Source: Deltaproteobacteria bacterium
GTDB taxonomy: Bacteria; Desulfobacterota; GWC2-55-46
Length of the DNA stretch: 41,273 bases
Direction of reading: 5' to 3'
Assembly (NCBI GenBank): GCA_016235365.1
Contig: JACRLF010000056.1
Span: 1-41,273 of the forward strand
The first letter of the stretch is position 1, and each line of letters opens with the position of its first letter. The notes under the pieces were generated by a model. That model was not told the origin of the DNA and did no database searches. It worked only from the letters and a program-made list of their open reading frames with translations. Both the position numbers and the translations under genes were made by a program. Below are positions 9,776 through 19,371 of this stretch, piece by piece.

Positions 9776-9912
9776 GGGGCTTGAAATCCCCAGGGGATTC
9801 AGAGCGCTAAAAAAATGAACCCTCTTGGGGCTTGAAATCCCCGGCGGTTTCAGAACGTTAAAAAACCCTCCCTGGGGCTTGAAACCACAGGGGCTTCAGA
9901 ACGCTAAAAATT
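9776..9912 (+). repeat. Family-4 repeat, three near-tandem copies (starts 9776, 9827, 9874)
   Basis: ggggcttgaaatccccaggggattcagagcgctaaaaaa / ggggcttgaaatccccggcggtttcagaacgttaaaaaa / ggggcttgaaaccacaggggcttcagaacgctaaaaat. Confidence 0.85.
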
Positions 9913-9961
9913 TACGCGGTATTATATATATTTTTTTTCAAAGAACGAAAGGAGAGATCAG

Positions 9962-10348
9962 ATGGAGTTCCCGAAGGACTTCAAATACACCAAGGAGCAC
10001 GAATGGATCAAGGTCGAGGGGAATATCGCCACCGTGGGCATAACGGATTACGCCCAGGACTCGCTCGGTGACGTGGTCTACGTGGAGTTGCCGCAGGAAG
10101 GCGGCACGGTGACCAAGAACGAGCCTTTCGGAGTGGTGGAGTCGGTGAAGGCGGTTTCAGATCTATACTCCCCTGTAAGCGGCAACGTGACGGAGGTAAA
10201 CGACGCCATAATCGACAGCCCCGAGGCCATAAACGAGGACCCGTACGGAGACGCCTGGATGATAAAGGTGGAGATATCAAGCGCCGATGACCTCGGCGAC
10301 CTGCTGAGCGCCGAGGATTACCAGAAGTTCATAGAGGAAGAGAAGTAG
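9962..10348 (+). CDS. gcvH: glycine cleavage system H protein
   Basis: FPKDFKYTKEHEWIKVEGNIATVGITDYAQDSLGDVVYVELP...ESVKAVSDLYSPVSG lipoyl-lysine motif. Confidence 0.97.
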   Translation: MEFPKDFKYTKEHEWIKVEGNIATVGITDYAQDSLGDVVYVELPQEGGTVTKNEPFGVVESVKAVSDLYSPVSGNVTEVNDAIIDSPEAINEDPYGDAWMIKVEISSADDLGDLLSAEDYQKFIEEEK

Positions 10349-10353
10349 AGTAC

Positions 10354-11706
10354 GTGCCATACATCCCGCATACTGAAAAAGATATTGAAAGGATACTAAA
10401 GGCCGTTGGCGCATCCTCTGTTGAAGACCTGCTCGGCGCCCTCCCGTCCCGGCTCAGGCTCGCCAAAGACCTCGACCTCCCCAAAGGGCTCTCCGAACAG
10501 GAGCTTGCCGGGATATTAAAGGACTTAAGCTCAAGGAACTCTACGACCCGGGAGTATGCAAGCTTCCTCGGGGCCGGCGCCTACAACCACTACATACCGG
10601 CGGTCGTGGACAGCCTCATATCGAGGTCCGAGTTCTACACCTCATACACCCCCTATCAGCCGGAAGTATCCCAGGGCACGCTCCAGGCCATATTCGAGTA
10701 CCAGACCCTCGTATGCCAGCTCACGTCAATGGACGTGAGCAACGCGTCGCTCTACGACGGCGCCTCGGCCGTGGCAGAGGCCGTTCTCATGGCGAGGCGC
10801 ATAACCGGCAAGGACGCGGTCCTCTTAAGCTCGGCGCTCCACCCCGAGTACAGGGAGACGGTAAGGACGTACATGGCGGGCGCTTCCGACCACGTGTCCG
10901 AGGTGTTTTACTGCACCGAGGCCGGAAGGACGCTCCCGGAGGCCGTGGAGGCGGCCTTGACCGGAGATACCGCCTGCCTCGTGGTCCAGCACCCGAACTT
11001 CTTCGGCTCGCTGGAGGATGTGGAGGCGCTGTCGCGGGTCATCCACGCGAAAAAGGGCCTCCTTATCGTCGTCACGAACGAAGCGGTCTCCTTCGGGCTG
11101 CTCAAGCCTCCGGGGGAGACAGGCTGCGACATAGCCGTGGGCGACAACCAGTCCTTCGGCAACCCGCTCAATTACGGCGGGCCCTACCTGGGCTTCATGG
11201 CCGCCAAAAGCGAGTTCGTGCGCCAGATGCCCGGCAGGATAGTCGGGGAGACCGTCGATAAGAACGGCAAGAGGGCCTTCTGCCTCACCTTCGCCACGCG
11301 CGAGCAGCACATAAGGAGGGAGCGAGCCACCTCCAATATATGCACCAACCACGGCCTCTGCGCCCTATCCTGCGCCGTGCACCTGGTGTCGCTCGGCGCC
11401 ACGGGGCTCAGAAAACTCGCGGAGCACAACCTCTTCAAGGCCAATTACCTGAAAGAGGGCCTCCGCGCGATCAGGGGCGTGGATATCGCCTTCGGCTCGC
11501 CCGTTTTCAACGAGTTCACGATAAGGGTGGATAAGGACCCGGAGGGCGTATTGAAGGCGCTCCTTAAAAAGAAGATAATGGGCGGGGTTTTGCTCAAGAG
11601 GTTCTACCCGGAATTGGACCGCCATATACTCGTTGCCGCGACCGAGATGAACTCAAAGGGAGATATCGACAGGTTCGTCTCGGAGATCGGAAAGCTATTG
11701 CAATGA
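10354..11706 (+). CDS. gcvPA: glycine dehydrogenase (decarboxylating) subunit 1
   Basis: MPYIPHTEKDIERILKAVGASSVEDLL..., SFLGAGAYNHYIPAVVDSLISRSEFYTSYTPYQPEVSQGTLQAIFEYQT. Confidence 0.97.
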   Translation: MPYIPHTEKDIERILKAVGASSVEDLLGALPSRLRLAKDLDLPKGLSEQELAGILKDLSSRNSTTREYASFLGAGAYNHYIPAVVDSLISRSEFYTSYTPYQPEVSQGTLQAIFEYQTLVCQLTSMDVSNASLYDGASAVAEAVLMARRITGKDAVLLSSALHPEYRETVRTYMAGASDHVSEVFYCTEAGRTLPEAVEAALTGDTACLVVQHPNFFGSLEDVEALSRVIHAKKGLLIVVTNEAVSFGLLKPPGETGCDIAVGDNQSFGNPLNYGGPYLGFMAAKSEFVRQMPGRIVGETVDKNGKRAFCLTFATREQHIRRERATSNICTNHGLCALSCAVHLVSLGATGLRKLAEHNLFKANYLKEGLRAIRGVDIAFGSPVFNEFTIRVDKDPEGVLKALLKKKIMGGVLLKRFYPELDRHILVAATEMNSKGDIDRFVSEIGKLLQ

Positions 11707-13178
11707 CCATTGACGGCGCAAAGGGGCTCATCATGGACGAGCCGCTCATATTCGAAAGGAATTCAGAGGGGCGCTCCGGCGTCCTGCCGGCGCCGTGCGA
11801 CGTGCCTGAGGCCGACCTGGAAAGCCTCATCCCAAAGAGCTTACTGAGGGACGGCGCTGCCGGGTTCCCGGAGGTCTCGGAGATAGACGCGGTGCGCCAC
11901 TATACCAGACTCTCACAGTGGAACTTCGGGGTCGATACGGGCTTCTATCCGCTCGGCTCATGCACGATGAAGTACAACCCGAAGGTCAACGAGGCGGTAT
12001 CGCGCCTTGAGGGCTTTACCATGCTCCATCCGTATCAGCCCGAGGCGCTCGCACAGGGCGCGCTCCGGTTGATGCATGAGCTTGAGGCCTATCTATGCGA
12101 GATAAGCGGCATGGATGCCGTTACGCTCCAGCCATCCGCAGGGGCCCACGGCGAGCTCTGCGGCCTCCTTATGATAGCCGCGTACTTCAAGGACAGGAAG
12201 AGGCCCAGGCACAAGGTCATAATACCGGACACCGCCCACGGCACAAACCCGGCGAGCTCGCACCTGGCGGGCTTCAAGGTCGTCCCCGTGAAGTCAGAGG
12301 GCAAAGGGGTCTTGAGCGCCTCGGCCATCGAGGCGGTAATGGACGAGGATACTGCGGCCCTCATGCTCACCAACCCGAATACGCTCGGCCTATTTGAGCG
12401 GAACATAAAAGAGATAGCCGCCATAGTCCATAAAAAGGGCGGCTTCGTCTACTGCGACGGCGCCAACCTGAACGCCGTGATGGGGCTTGCAAAGCTCGGC
12501 GACCTCGGGGTCGATGTCGTACAGCTCAACCTCCACAAGACATTTTCCACCCCACACGGCGGCGGGGGCCCGGGGAGCGGCCCGGTCGGGGTCAGAAAGG
12601 CCCTTGAGCCTTACCTGCCGGCGCCGAGGATAAGGAAGGCCGGAAAGAAGTACTCCCTCGTATACGACCGCCCAAGGACCATAGGCAGGCTCAAGGCGTT
12701 CTACGGGAACTTTTCCATCATGGTCAGGGCCTACAGCTACATAAGGCGCATGGGCGGGGAGGGGCTCAAGAGGGCGAGCATTGTGGCCATACTCAACGCC
12801 AACTACATGAAAGAGCGGCTTAAGGATACACTCAGCCTCGCGTTCGACGAGCCGTGCATGCACGAGTGCGTTTTTTCGGACAAGTTACAGGCGGAGAACG
12901 GCGTGACCACGATGGACATGGCAAAGAGGCTGATAGACTACGGCTTTCACCCGCCGACGGTCTACTTCCCGCTCGTGGTGCCGGGCGCGATAATGGTGGA
13001 GCCTACGGAGACCGAGACCCTTGAGACCCTCGATAGTTTCATCGAGGCGGTAAAGAAGATAGACGCGGAGGCAAAGGCATCTCCGGAGCTACTTAAGAAC
13101 GCCCCCCTCAATACAAAGGTGCGCAGGGTCGATGAGACACGGGCGGCAAGGGAGCCTGTATTGAGGTGGAAGGGGTAG
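11703..13178 (+). CDS. gcvPB: glycine dehydrogenase (decarboxylating) subunit 2
   Basis: 4-bp overlap with gcvPA; HYTRLSQWNFGVDTGFYPLGSCTMKYNPKVNE, NLHKTFSTPHGGGGPGSGPVGV PLP motif. Confidence 0.97.
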   Translation: MTIDGAKGLIMDEPLIFERNSEGRSGVLPAPCDVPEADLESLIPKSLLRDGAAGFPEVSEIDAVRHYTRLSQWNFGVDTGFYPLGSCTMKYNPKVNEAVSRLEGFTMLHPYQPEALAQGALRLMHELEAYLCEISGMDAVTLQPSAGAHGELCGLLMIAAYFKDRKRPRHKVIIPDTAHGTNPASSHLAGFKVVPVKSEGKGVLSASAIEAVMDEDTAALMLTNPNTLGLFERNIKEIAAIVHKKGGFVYCDGANLNAVMGLAKLGDLGVDVVQLNLHKTFSTPHGGGGPGSGPVGVRKALEPYLPAPRIRKAGKKYSLVYDRPRTIGRLKAFYGNFSIMVRAYSYIRRMGGEGLKRASIVAILNANYMKERLKDTLSLAFDEPCMHECVFSDKLQAENGVTTMDMAKRLIDYGFHPPTVYFPLVVPGAIMVEPTETETLETLDSFIEAVKKIDAEAKASPELLKNAPLNTKVRRVDETRAAREPVLRWKG

Positions 13179-13235
13179 AGGGCGCGAGGCCCGCGAGCAT
13201 TGCCCTGTGGTCATGCGAACGAGTAGAAGTTGAAC

Positions 13236-13266
13236 TGATGGGCTTCGCTACGCTCAACCCATCCTA
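13236..13266 (+). repeat. 31-bp inverted repeat, left arm flanking the GNAT gene
   Basis: tgatgggcttcgctacgctcaacccatccta; reverse complement of 13762-13792 with one mismatch. Confidence 0.9.
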
Positions 13267-13281
13267 CCGGGCTTTAGATAG

Positions 13282-13737
13282 TTACTCGACAATTTTTTCC
13301 ATATAAAAGATTTCAATATTTCCGCATCCATATTTGGTTGTTTTAAAGATACGATAGCCTAATTTTTTATAGAGATGGATATTGTTTTCGCTCTTTGTCC
13401 CAACAAACAACTCGAATCGCACAGGATTATAATATTTTTCAATTTCCTCCATAAGTGCCGTTCCGATGCCTCTATTCTGCATTTCAGGATAAACGGCTAA
13501 TCTGGTGATATAGCATGTTCCATTTTCTTCATGCGCTCGCACCGAGCCAATAATCATATTTTCAGAGACCGCTTTCAAAAATAAATGGTCTTCGAATTGG
13601 TTCTTTATTGCCTCCAGCGTTTGCATGAGGGGCGTAATACTATAGTCATTGTAGCGTTCAGCCTCGATTCGATAAGCGAGTTTCTGAAGACCAAGTATTT
13701 CTTCAGCATCAGAAATTGTTGCCTGTAATATTTTCAT
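13282..13737 (-). CDS. GNAT family N-acetyltransferase (AT-rich)
   Basis: MKILQATISDAEEILGLQ...ITRLAVYPEMQNRGIGTALMEEIEKY...LYKKLGYRIFKTTKYG; clearly more AT-rich than its neighbours. Confidence 0.9.
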   Translation of the reverse strand: MKILQATISDAEEILGLQKLAYRIEAERYNDYSITPLMQTLEAIKNQFEDHLFLKAVSENMIIGSVRAHEENGTCYITRLAVYPEMQNRGIGTALMEEIEKYYNPVRFELFVGTKSENNIHLYKKLGYRIFKTTKYGCGNIEIFYMEKIVE

Positions 13738-13761
13738 ATGTATGTCTAACGCCGAGAGCCA

Positions 13762-13792
13762 TAGGATGGGTTGAGCGAAGCGAAGCCCATCA
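13762..13792 (-). repeat. 31-bp inverted repeat, right arm flanking the GNAT gene
   Basis: taggatgggttgagcgaagcgaagcccatca. Confidence 0.9.
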
Positions 13793-13851
13793 CGCATCTA
13801 AGATTAAGCGCGGCCTGGGCTCATGTGGCTCCAACCACCCCCCGTCCACTC

Positions 13852-14853
13852 CTACCTCTCCATCGGGCGGTAGTAGATGTCGTACTGGAAGAGCCCCCGG
13901 ATATTCAGCTCCTCTATATCGAAGTTTGCCGGGAAGGGGGCGAAGGGCGCGGCAAGCCTGATAGCGGTTATAGCGGCCTCGTCCAGCACCGGGTACTTCG
14001 ATGATTCGATGAGCCTTATATCGTCGACAGTCCCGTCCTTCCTTATCGTGAAGTTGAGCTTCAGCGTGCCCTGCCATCCGTTCCTTCCGGCTATCTCCGG
14101 GTAGTCCCAGAACCTCCGTATCCTGTCCTTCATGTCCAGTAAATACCTCTGATACCTTATCTCCGATGTGTTGAGCTGGAGGGTCTTTCCCTTCTCGCCA
14201 CTGGGGCTTTCCGCCTCGTACTTTTTTGAAAGCTCGGCGAGCTTCTCATCCGTTATAAAGAGGTTTGGGCCCCTGGGGCCGGCCTTTGACCGGGAGTCTT
14301 GTGCCGCGCCCCCGCCACCACTCCCCCCCTCCCCTGAAGTATGTGCCTGCGTAAGACCCGTATCAATCTTCTGCTCTACGGGCAGGCCCCCTTGCTCCCC
14401 GGCAACGACGCCCGTTGCCTTTCCGCCGTCTTTGGGCAGGGCCTCATTTTTGGCCTCAGTCGCGTTGCTATTGCCTCCAGCCGGATTTGCCACGCCCTTG
14501 TCCCGCGCTATCGGTGGGACGTAGCCTGGCCTCATGGCAGGCTTTACTGTGCGGGGCCTTGCCGAAGGCTCGGGGTAGGTCTCCTTTTCCACGCTCTGGC
14601 TCCTCTGCGCGTAATGTGTCGGGGGCTTTCTGCTCTTAGCGAGATTATCCGGCATTGCCGGAGGAAGCTCGACGACGTCCACGGGCAGGGGCTCGGTTGC
14701 CTCCGGCTGGGCGCGCTGGATGAGCCGCTCCATAAGCGGCCCCAGCGAGAACGCCCAGAGCGCCACGATGTGCAACAGGAGCGATATGGCTAAAAAGGCT
14801 ATGAAATACCGGATGTTATTGCCGGGGTCGTCCGGCAAGATTTTAGTTGACAT
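13852..14853 (-). CDS. TonB-family energy transducer
   Basis: Single N-terminal TM, Pro-rich middle, C-terminal GTLKLNFTIRKDGTVDDIRLIESSKYPVLDEAAITAIRLAAPFAPFP. Confidence 0.88.
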   Translation of the reverse strand: MSTKILPDDPGNNIRYFIAFLAISLLLHIVALWAFSLGPLMERLIQRAQPEATEPLPVDVVELPPAMPDNLAKSRKPPTHYAQRSQSVEKETYPEPSARPRTVKPAMRPGYVPPIARDKGVANPAGGNSNATEAKNEALPKDGGKATGVVAGEQGGLPVEQKIDTGLTQAHTSGEGGSGGGGAAQDSRSKAGPRGPNLFITDEKLAELSKKYEAESPSGEKGKTLQLNTSEIRYQRYLLDMKDRIRRFWDYPEIAGRNGWQGTLKLNFTIRKDGTVDDIRLIESSKYPVLDEAAITAIRLAAPFAPFPANFDIEELNIRGLFQYDIYYRPMER

Positions 14854-15013
14854 GGTGAAATTATTCTGTCAGAATTTAAACCATATTAAAGATAATATAA
14901 ATAGCGGCCGCAAGCCTGCGAGCGATATGAAAGGCCGCACGCGAAAATATAGAGGCGGAATCCGGAGCGGTCTTCATATCCCAATATTTTACACCTAAAA
15001 CAGGAGATATACA

Positions 15014-15232
15014 ATGTTTGGTCTCGGCACCCCTGAGCTCATATTGATACTCGTAATCGTCCTCATCATATTCGGCGTCGGCAAACTGCCGGATATAGGC
15101 TCTGGCATGGGCAAGGCGATAAGGAACTTCAAGAAGGCGTCAAGCGACGCCGAGATTGACGTAACGCCTAACAGGGACGATGGGCAGAAGATAGGCTCTT
15201 CAGCGAACCGTTCAAGCGAGAAGAAGGCCTGA
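15014..15232 (+). CDS. tatA: twin-arginine translocase TatA/TatE family subunit
   Basis: [42 protein letters not shown]. Confidence 0.93.
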   Translation: MFGLGTPELILILVIVLIIFGVGKLPDIGSGMGKAIRNFKKASSDAEIDVTPNRDDGQKIGSSANRSSEKKA

Positions 15233-15379
15233 GCCTGACCGGCCCCCCGGCATGATCAAGCGCGGCTCGCCGCGTATGATAAAGAGGGGTTCCCCTGCGG
15301 ATAGCCTGGTGGCTTTTTTTATTCTCTCTTAGGGTCAATACCCCGTAGCTTGCTACGACTATTTAGAACAGATGTTCTT

Positions 15380-15415
15380 AGGATACCCCGCAGCAAGCTG
15401 CGGGGAGGTTCATTG
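15380..15415 (+). repeat. Family-3 short hairpin repeat
   Basis: aggataccccgcagcaagctgcggggaggttcatt. Confidence 0.65.
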
Positions 15416-15533
15416 GATTGTCCACTGCTGTCCAGTTAACTCTACCTGTAAGGGTGCCACGGCTAAGAAAGCCCTTGTTGATAAAGGAAATCCCAGGCCC
15501 AGGCAGGCCATATTTTCAGGACACGGCGCAACG

Positions 15534-16823
15534 TCAGCGGACTATATCGACCCCGTACTCGGCCATGCCTGCCGGCGCCTCGGTAAAGAGCACCATGACG
15601 GGTATTGTCCCCTTCGGGGGTATCGAGCCGCCGGAGGGGTCCTTGAACTGCTTCAGAAGTTCTTCCCTTGGGAGGGTTTTAAGGTCGTCGGCTGATACGA
15701 CTCTGCCGGGCGCCACCGAGCGCTCGGTCAGTTTTACACCCCGCGCGTTGTACAAGACCCCTTTTACCGATTTTATCTCCTGGGCCGCCTCAGAGACGTT
15801 CTTTATCCGCGCCTCTATCACAAAGACCTTGCCGGCGTTCTTATTATCGATGAAATAGCCGTTGATGCTCTCTATGTCAACGGTCTTTTTCGCGGCTGTT
15901 CCTCCGTCCCGCGATATAAGCCCGCCGTTCAACTTCTTGCCCGCGCCCCTGAAATACAATACCCCGAGGCCTATAATGACGACGAGTACGGCAACCGCGA
16001 GAACGACCCATGCCCTGCCCTGCGCCGAAGGGGCTTTGGCGGCCCCCTCATCGTAATATACCTCTTCGGTATGAGGAGGCTTTTCGCCCCCCCTTTCCAC
16101 CGATTCCTTGAGGGCCTCGGAGAAGTCGCCGGAGGATACCTCTTCGTTTGAAGTGGGCTTTGCAGGACCGCCGGCCCCGCCGTATCCGGCAACAGAGAAC
16201 GGCGTGCCGCCTCTTTCCTCTGTTACTTCCATTGCAGGACCCGCTTTCCGCCCCTGCTCCGCCTCTTCTACCTCCCCGGCATATCCCCCAAGGCCCATGG
16301 ACGGCTCCTCTTCAACGGCTAACTCCTCTTTTTCGGCCACACCTGCGCCTAAACCGAGGTCAAACCCTCCCAACGTCCGCTCTGCGCTGTCCGCGGGCTC
16401 ACCGAAGCCGTGCTCCTCCTCAGCCCCCTCTTCGGCCCCCTTGCCGGACTCTTCATCCGCGCTAAAGCCCTTGAAGGAAAAATCGAGGCCCGGCCCTCCC
16501 GTATCAGCGCCGATATCGGCAAAGGGCGCCCCCGGCCCCTTTTCTTCCTCTCTGTCCTTTTCAGGAGACGGCTCTTTCGGGGCCTCGCTGAACTCGAAGC
16601 TCAGGTTCTCCTTGCCGCCCGTCTTCTCACGCGCCCTCTCCGCGGCCTTTTTCCGGTCCGCGGACGACTGGGCAAGGATCTCTTCCGCCGCCACCTCTTC
16701 TATCGGCGGCGTTACTATGAAGACGTTCTGACACTTCGTGCACCTCACCTTGACCCCGGCCCCCTTGACCTTTGAATCATCGAGCCGGAACTTGGTATGG
16801 CATTTATCGCACTGGATTATCAT
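15534..16823 (-). CDS. MJ0042-type zinc-ribbon and DUF3426-like membrane protein
   Basis: MIIQCDKCHTKFRLDDSKVKGAGVKVRCTKCQNVFIV N-terminus, acidic linker, one TM helix, C-terminal NVSEAAQEIKSVKGVLYNARG. Confidence 0.85.
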   Translation of the reverse strand: MIIQCDKCHTKFRLDDSKVKGAGVKVRCTKCQNVFIVTPPIEEVAAEEILAQSSADRKKAAERAREKTGGKENLSFEFSEAPKEPSPEKDREEEKGPGAPFADIGADTGGPGLDFSFKGFSADEESGKGAEEGAEEEHGFGEPADSAERTLGGFDLGLGAGVAEKEELAVEEEPSMGLGGYAGEVEEAEQGRKAGPAMEVTEERGGTPFSVAGYGGAGGPAKPTSNEEVSSGDFSEALKESVERGGEKPPHTEEVYYDEGAAKAPSAQGRAWVVLAVAVLVVIIGLGVLYFRGAGKKLNGGLISRDGGTAAKKTVDIESINGYFIDNKNAGKVFVIEARIKNVSEAAQEIKSVKGVLYNARGVKLTERSVAPGRVVSADDLKTLPREELLKQFKDPSGGSIPPKGTIPVMVLFTEAPAGMAEYGVDIVR

Positions 16824-16849
16824 CGTTCATGCCCCTCCAGGGGCCTTAA

Positions 16850-16945
16850 TGTTTCCTTCGGGTATAATTAAGCATGGCTTGCCGCGCGCAAATAAAACCG
16901 ATTTTCCTTCGGATACTCCGGCAACTTGACTCCCGGGGAGGTTTG
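16850..16945 (+). repeat. Family-3 short repeat, two partial copies
   Basis: tgtttccttcgggtataatt and ttttccttcggatactccggcaacttgactcccggggaggtt. Confidence 0.5.
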
Positions 16946-16953
16946 CAATCGAT

Positions 16954-17061
16954 CCGCGATAGCGCATCCCCTTGCCCATACCGCGATAGCGCATCCCCTT
17001 GCCCATACCATGATAGCGCATCCCCTTGCCCATACCATGATAGCGCATCCCCTTGCCCATA
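16954..17061 (+). repeat. 4 x 27-bp perfect-register tandem repeat
   Basis: cc(gc/at)gatagcgcatccccttgcccata repeated at 16954, 16981, 17008, 17035; the first two copies carry ccgcg, the last two ccatg. Confidence 0.97.
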
Positions 17062-17199
17062 CCATAAAGATATTTTTAGCACATGCGTATCTTGAATTCA
17101 AGGTTGTAAGCCCCGGTCGTCCGCCCTGATAAACATGGTTCCACTGGACCGGCTCAAAAAACGGCGACCGGGGAACGGCTTGACATTGAAATCCGGTGA

Positions 17200-17766
17200 T
17201 TGTATGCTTTATTTCATCTTCTCATGCCTTCCGGAGAGACGATGGAGCCGAACTTAAAGCCGATACTCACGCCCGAAGAGATAGAAAAGACCGTAGAGAG
17301 GATAGCCGGTGAGATAGAGGCCGACTACGCATCAAAGGACCCGCTTTTGATAGGGGTACTGAAGGGGGCGGTCATCTTCCTTTCCGACCTCCTCCGGGCC
17401 GTCAAGATGCCTCTGGACGCCGACTTCGTGCAGACGACCTGCTACGGCAAGCGCGACACCCCCTCCTCGGAGGTCATCGTGACAAGGGACATATCCGTCG
17501 AGATAAAGGGCAGGGATATCATCATAGTAGAGGGCATAATAGACCGCGGGCACACCGCAAGGGCGCTCATAGAGTACTTCGGGACCAAGGGGCCTTCTTC
17601 CATCAGGCTCTGCACGCTCCTTATGAGGAAGTCTACCCCGGCCGACATAAAGGCCGATTACGTCGGGATAAGGATAGGCGAGGGGTTTATCGTCGGGTAC
17701 GGGATGGATTACAAGGAACACTACAGGGGGCTGCGCGGCCTCTACGTGCTCGCCCCTGAAAAATAA
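17200..17766 (+). CDS. hpt: hypoxanthine phosphoribosyltransferase
   Basis: ADYASKDPLLIGVLKGAVIFLSDLLR, PRTase loop RDIIIVEGIIDRGHTARALIEYF, DYVGIRIGEGFIVGYGMDY. ATG at about 17242 is an alternative start. Confidence 0.93.
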   Translation: MYALFHLLMPSGETMEPNLKPILTPEEIEKTVERIAGEIEADYASKDPLLIGVLKGAVIFLSDLLRAVKMPLDADFVQTTCYGKRDTPSSEVIVTRDISVEIKGRDIIIVEGIIDRGHTARALIEYFGTKGPSSIRLCTLLMRKSTPADIKADYVGIRIGEGFIVGYGMDYKEHYRGLRGLYVLAPEK

Positions 17767-17811
17767 CCCCCTCCCTACTCATGTCAGGCTGCTATAAAAC
17801 AGGAGGTCGCG

Positions 17812-19362
17812 TTGGGTCTTCCGAGGCTGATAGAGGCGCTCCTTGACCCGTCTTCATACCCGGAGCCGCCCGTGCAGGTGGAGTTGCGCCAGACGCACAT
17901 CTCGTACCTCTTCTTCACCCCCCGCTTCGTCTACAAGATAAAGAAACCGGTCGACTTCGGCTTTCTCGACTTCTCAACGCTCGATAAGCGGCTCTTTTTT
18001 TGCGCCGAGGAGGTGAGGCTCAACAGGAGGCTCGCCCCTGACGTATATCTCGGGGTCGTGCCCATAACGGAAAAAGAGGGCAAGGCCCTTATGGAAGGTA
18101 CGGGGGAGCCGCTCGAGTACGCGGTAAAGATGAAGAGGCTCGACGTTAGGAATAACCTCGAATACGCCCTTGAGCACGGCAGCATCACGACGGATATCAT
18201 TGAGAGGGTGGCCCGCACGATAGCGCGGTTCCACAGAGAGGCGCGGACGAGCCCTTACATAAGCTCTTTCGGGCGTGTGGAGTGCATAAGGAAAAATACC
18301 GGTGAGAACTTCGACCAGACCGCCGGTTTCGTCGGTACGGCGATCTCAAGGGCCCTATTTAACAGGATAAAGGCGTATAACGACGGCTTCATACGGGCGA
18401 ATGAAGGGCTTTTCCGCAGGCGTGTTGAGGACGGGTTTGTAAGGGACTGCCACGGCGACATCCACTGCGATCACGTATCCATCTCGGACGGCATAGAGAT
18501 ATTCGACTGCATAGAGTTCAACGAGCGGTTCAGGTACTCCGATATCGTCGCGGACGCGGCTTTTCTCTCAATGGACCTCGACTGCCACAACAGGGCCGAC
18601 CTCTCCAGGGTGTTCGATTCCGCCTACTTCGCCTCCTCAGGGGACCCGGAAGGGAAAAGCCTCCTCGATTTTTACAGGTGCTACAGGGCGTATGTGCGCG
18701 GCAAGGTCGCGGCCTTCAAATCCGTGGAGGAAGAGGTCGGCCCTGAGGCGCGCATGGCCGCGTTGATAGACGCCAAACGCCACTTCCATCTCGCCGGAGA
18801 GTACGCCGGAGGCGGCGTCAAGCCGATGCTTATAGTAATCCGCGGCCTATCGGGTACGGGTAAATCGATGGTGGCAAACCTCCTCGCCGAAAATACCGCC
18901 TTCTGTACCCTGTCATCCGATTTGATAAGGAAGGAGCTTGCCGGGCTCGCACCGTCCGAGCGCGGGGCCGCCCCATACGGCGCCGGGATATACTCAAAGG
19001 AGTTCACGGACAAGACCTACTCAACGCTTATAGAGAGGGCGGGCAATCTCCTCAAGGCAGGACGCTCCGTTATATGCGACGCCACTTTTTCAAAGCAAAG
19101 ATACAGCAGGATTGCGAAAGAGGCCGCAAGAGAGGCGGGGGCCTCCTTCCACCTCATCGAGTGCGCGGCGGACGATGGGACGATAAGAAAACGTCTATTA
19201 AAGAGGCTCGAAGAACCCGGTGCGATATCGGACGCGGGCGTCGAGGTCTACGAGAGGCAGAAGGCCTCATACGAGCCCGTTGAAGGCCCCTGCCTTGAGA
19301 TAGACACCGCCCGCCCCCTCAACGAAGCCCTCATCAAGATAATAGACGAGATATTCGGCTGA
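17812..19362 (+). CDS. bifunctional aminoglycoside phosphotransferase-like / AAA (zeta/gluconate-kinase-like) ATP-binding protein
   Basis: YAVKMKRLDVRNNLE, DCHGDIHCDHVSISDGIEIFDCIEFNERFRYSDIVADAAFLSMDLD (APH-like); IVIRGLSGTGKSMVANLL Walker A. Confidence 0.88.
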   Translation: MGLPRLIEALLDPSSYPEPPVQVELRQTHISYLFFTPRFVYKIKKPVDFGFLDFSTLDKRLFFCAEEVRLNRRLAPDVYLGVVPITEKEGKALMEGTGEPLEYAVKMKRLDVRNNLEYALEHGSITTDIIERVARTIARFHREARTSPYISSFGRVECIRKNTGENFDQTAGFVGTAISRALFNRIKAYNDGFIRANEGLFRRRVEDGFVRDCHGDIHCDHVSISDGIEIFDCIEFNERFRYSDIVADAAFLSMDLDCHNRADLSRVFDSAYFASSGDPEGKSLLDFYRCYRAYVRGKVAAFKSVEEEVGPEARMAALIDAKRHFHLAGEYAGGGVKPMLIVIRGLSGTGKSMVANLLAENTAFCTLSSDLIRKELAGLAPSERGAAPYGAGIYSKEFTDKTYSTLIERAGNLLKAGRSVICDATFSKQRYSRIAKEAAREAGASFHLIECAADDGTIRKRLLKRLEEPGAISDAGVEVYERQKASYEPVEGPCLEIDTARPLNEALIKIIDEIFG

Positions 19363-19371
19363 TGGTTTTAG

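Noticed and set aside
16954-17061. CRISPR array
   Set aside because: Repeats are directly adjacent with no spacers and there are no cas genes in the window.
16827-17129. Repetitive ORFs such as MGKGMRYHGMGKGMRYHG and the plus-strand counterparts
   Set aside because: They are translations of the 27-bp tandem repeat; frames stay open only because the unit length is divisible by 3.
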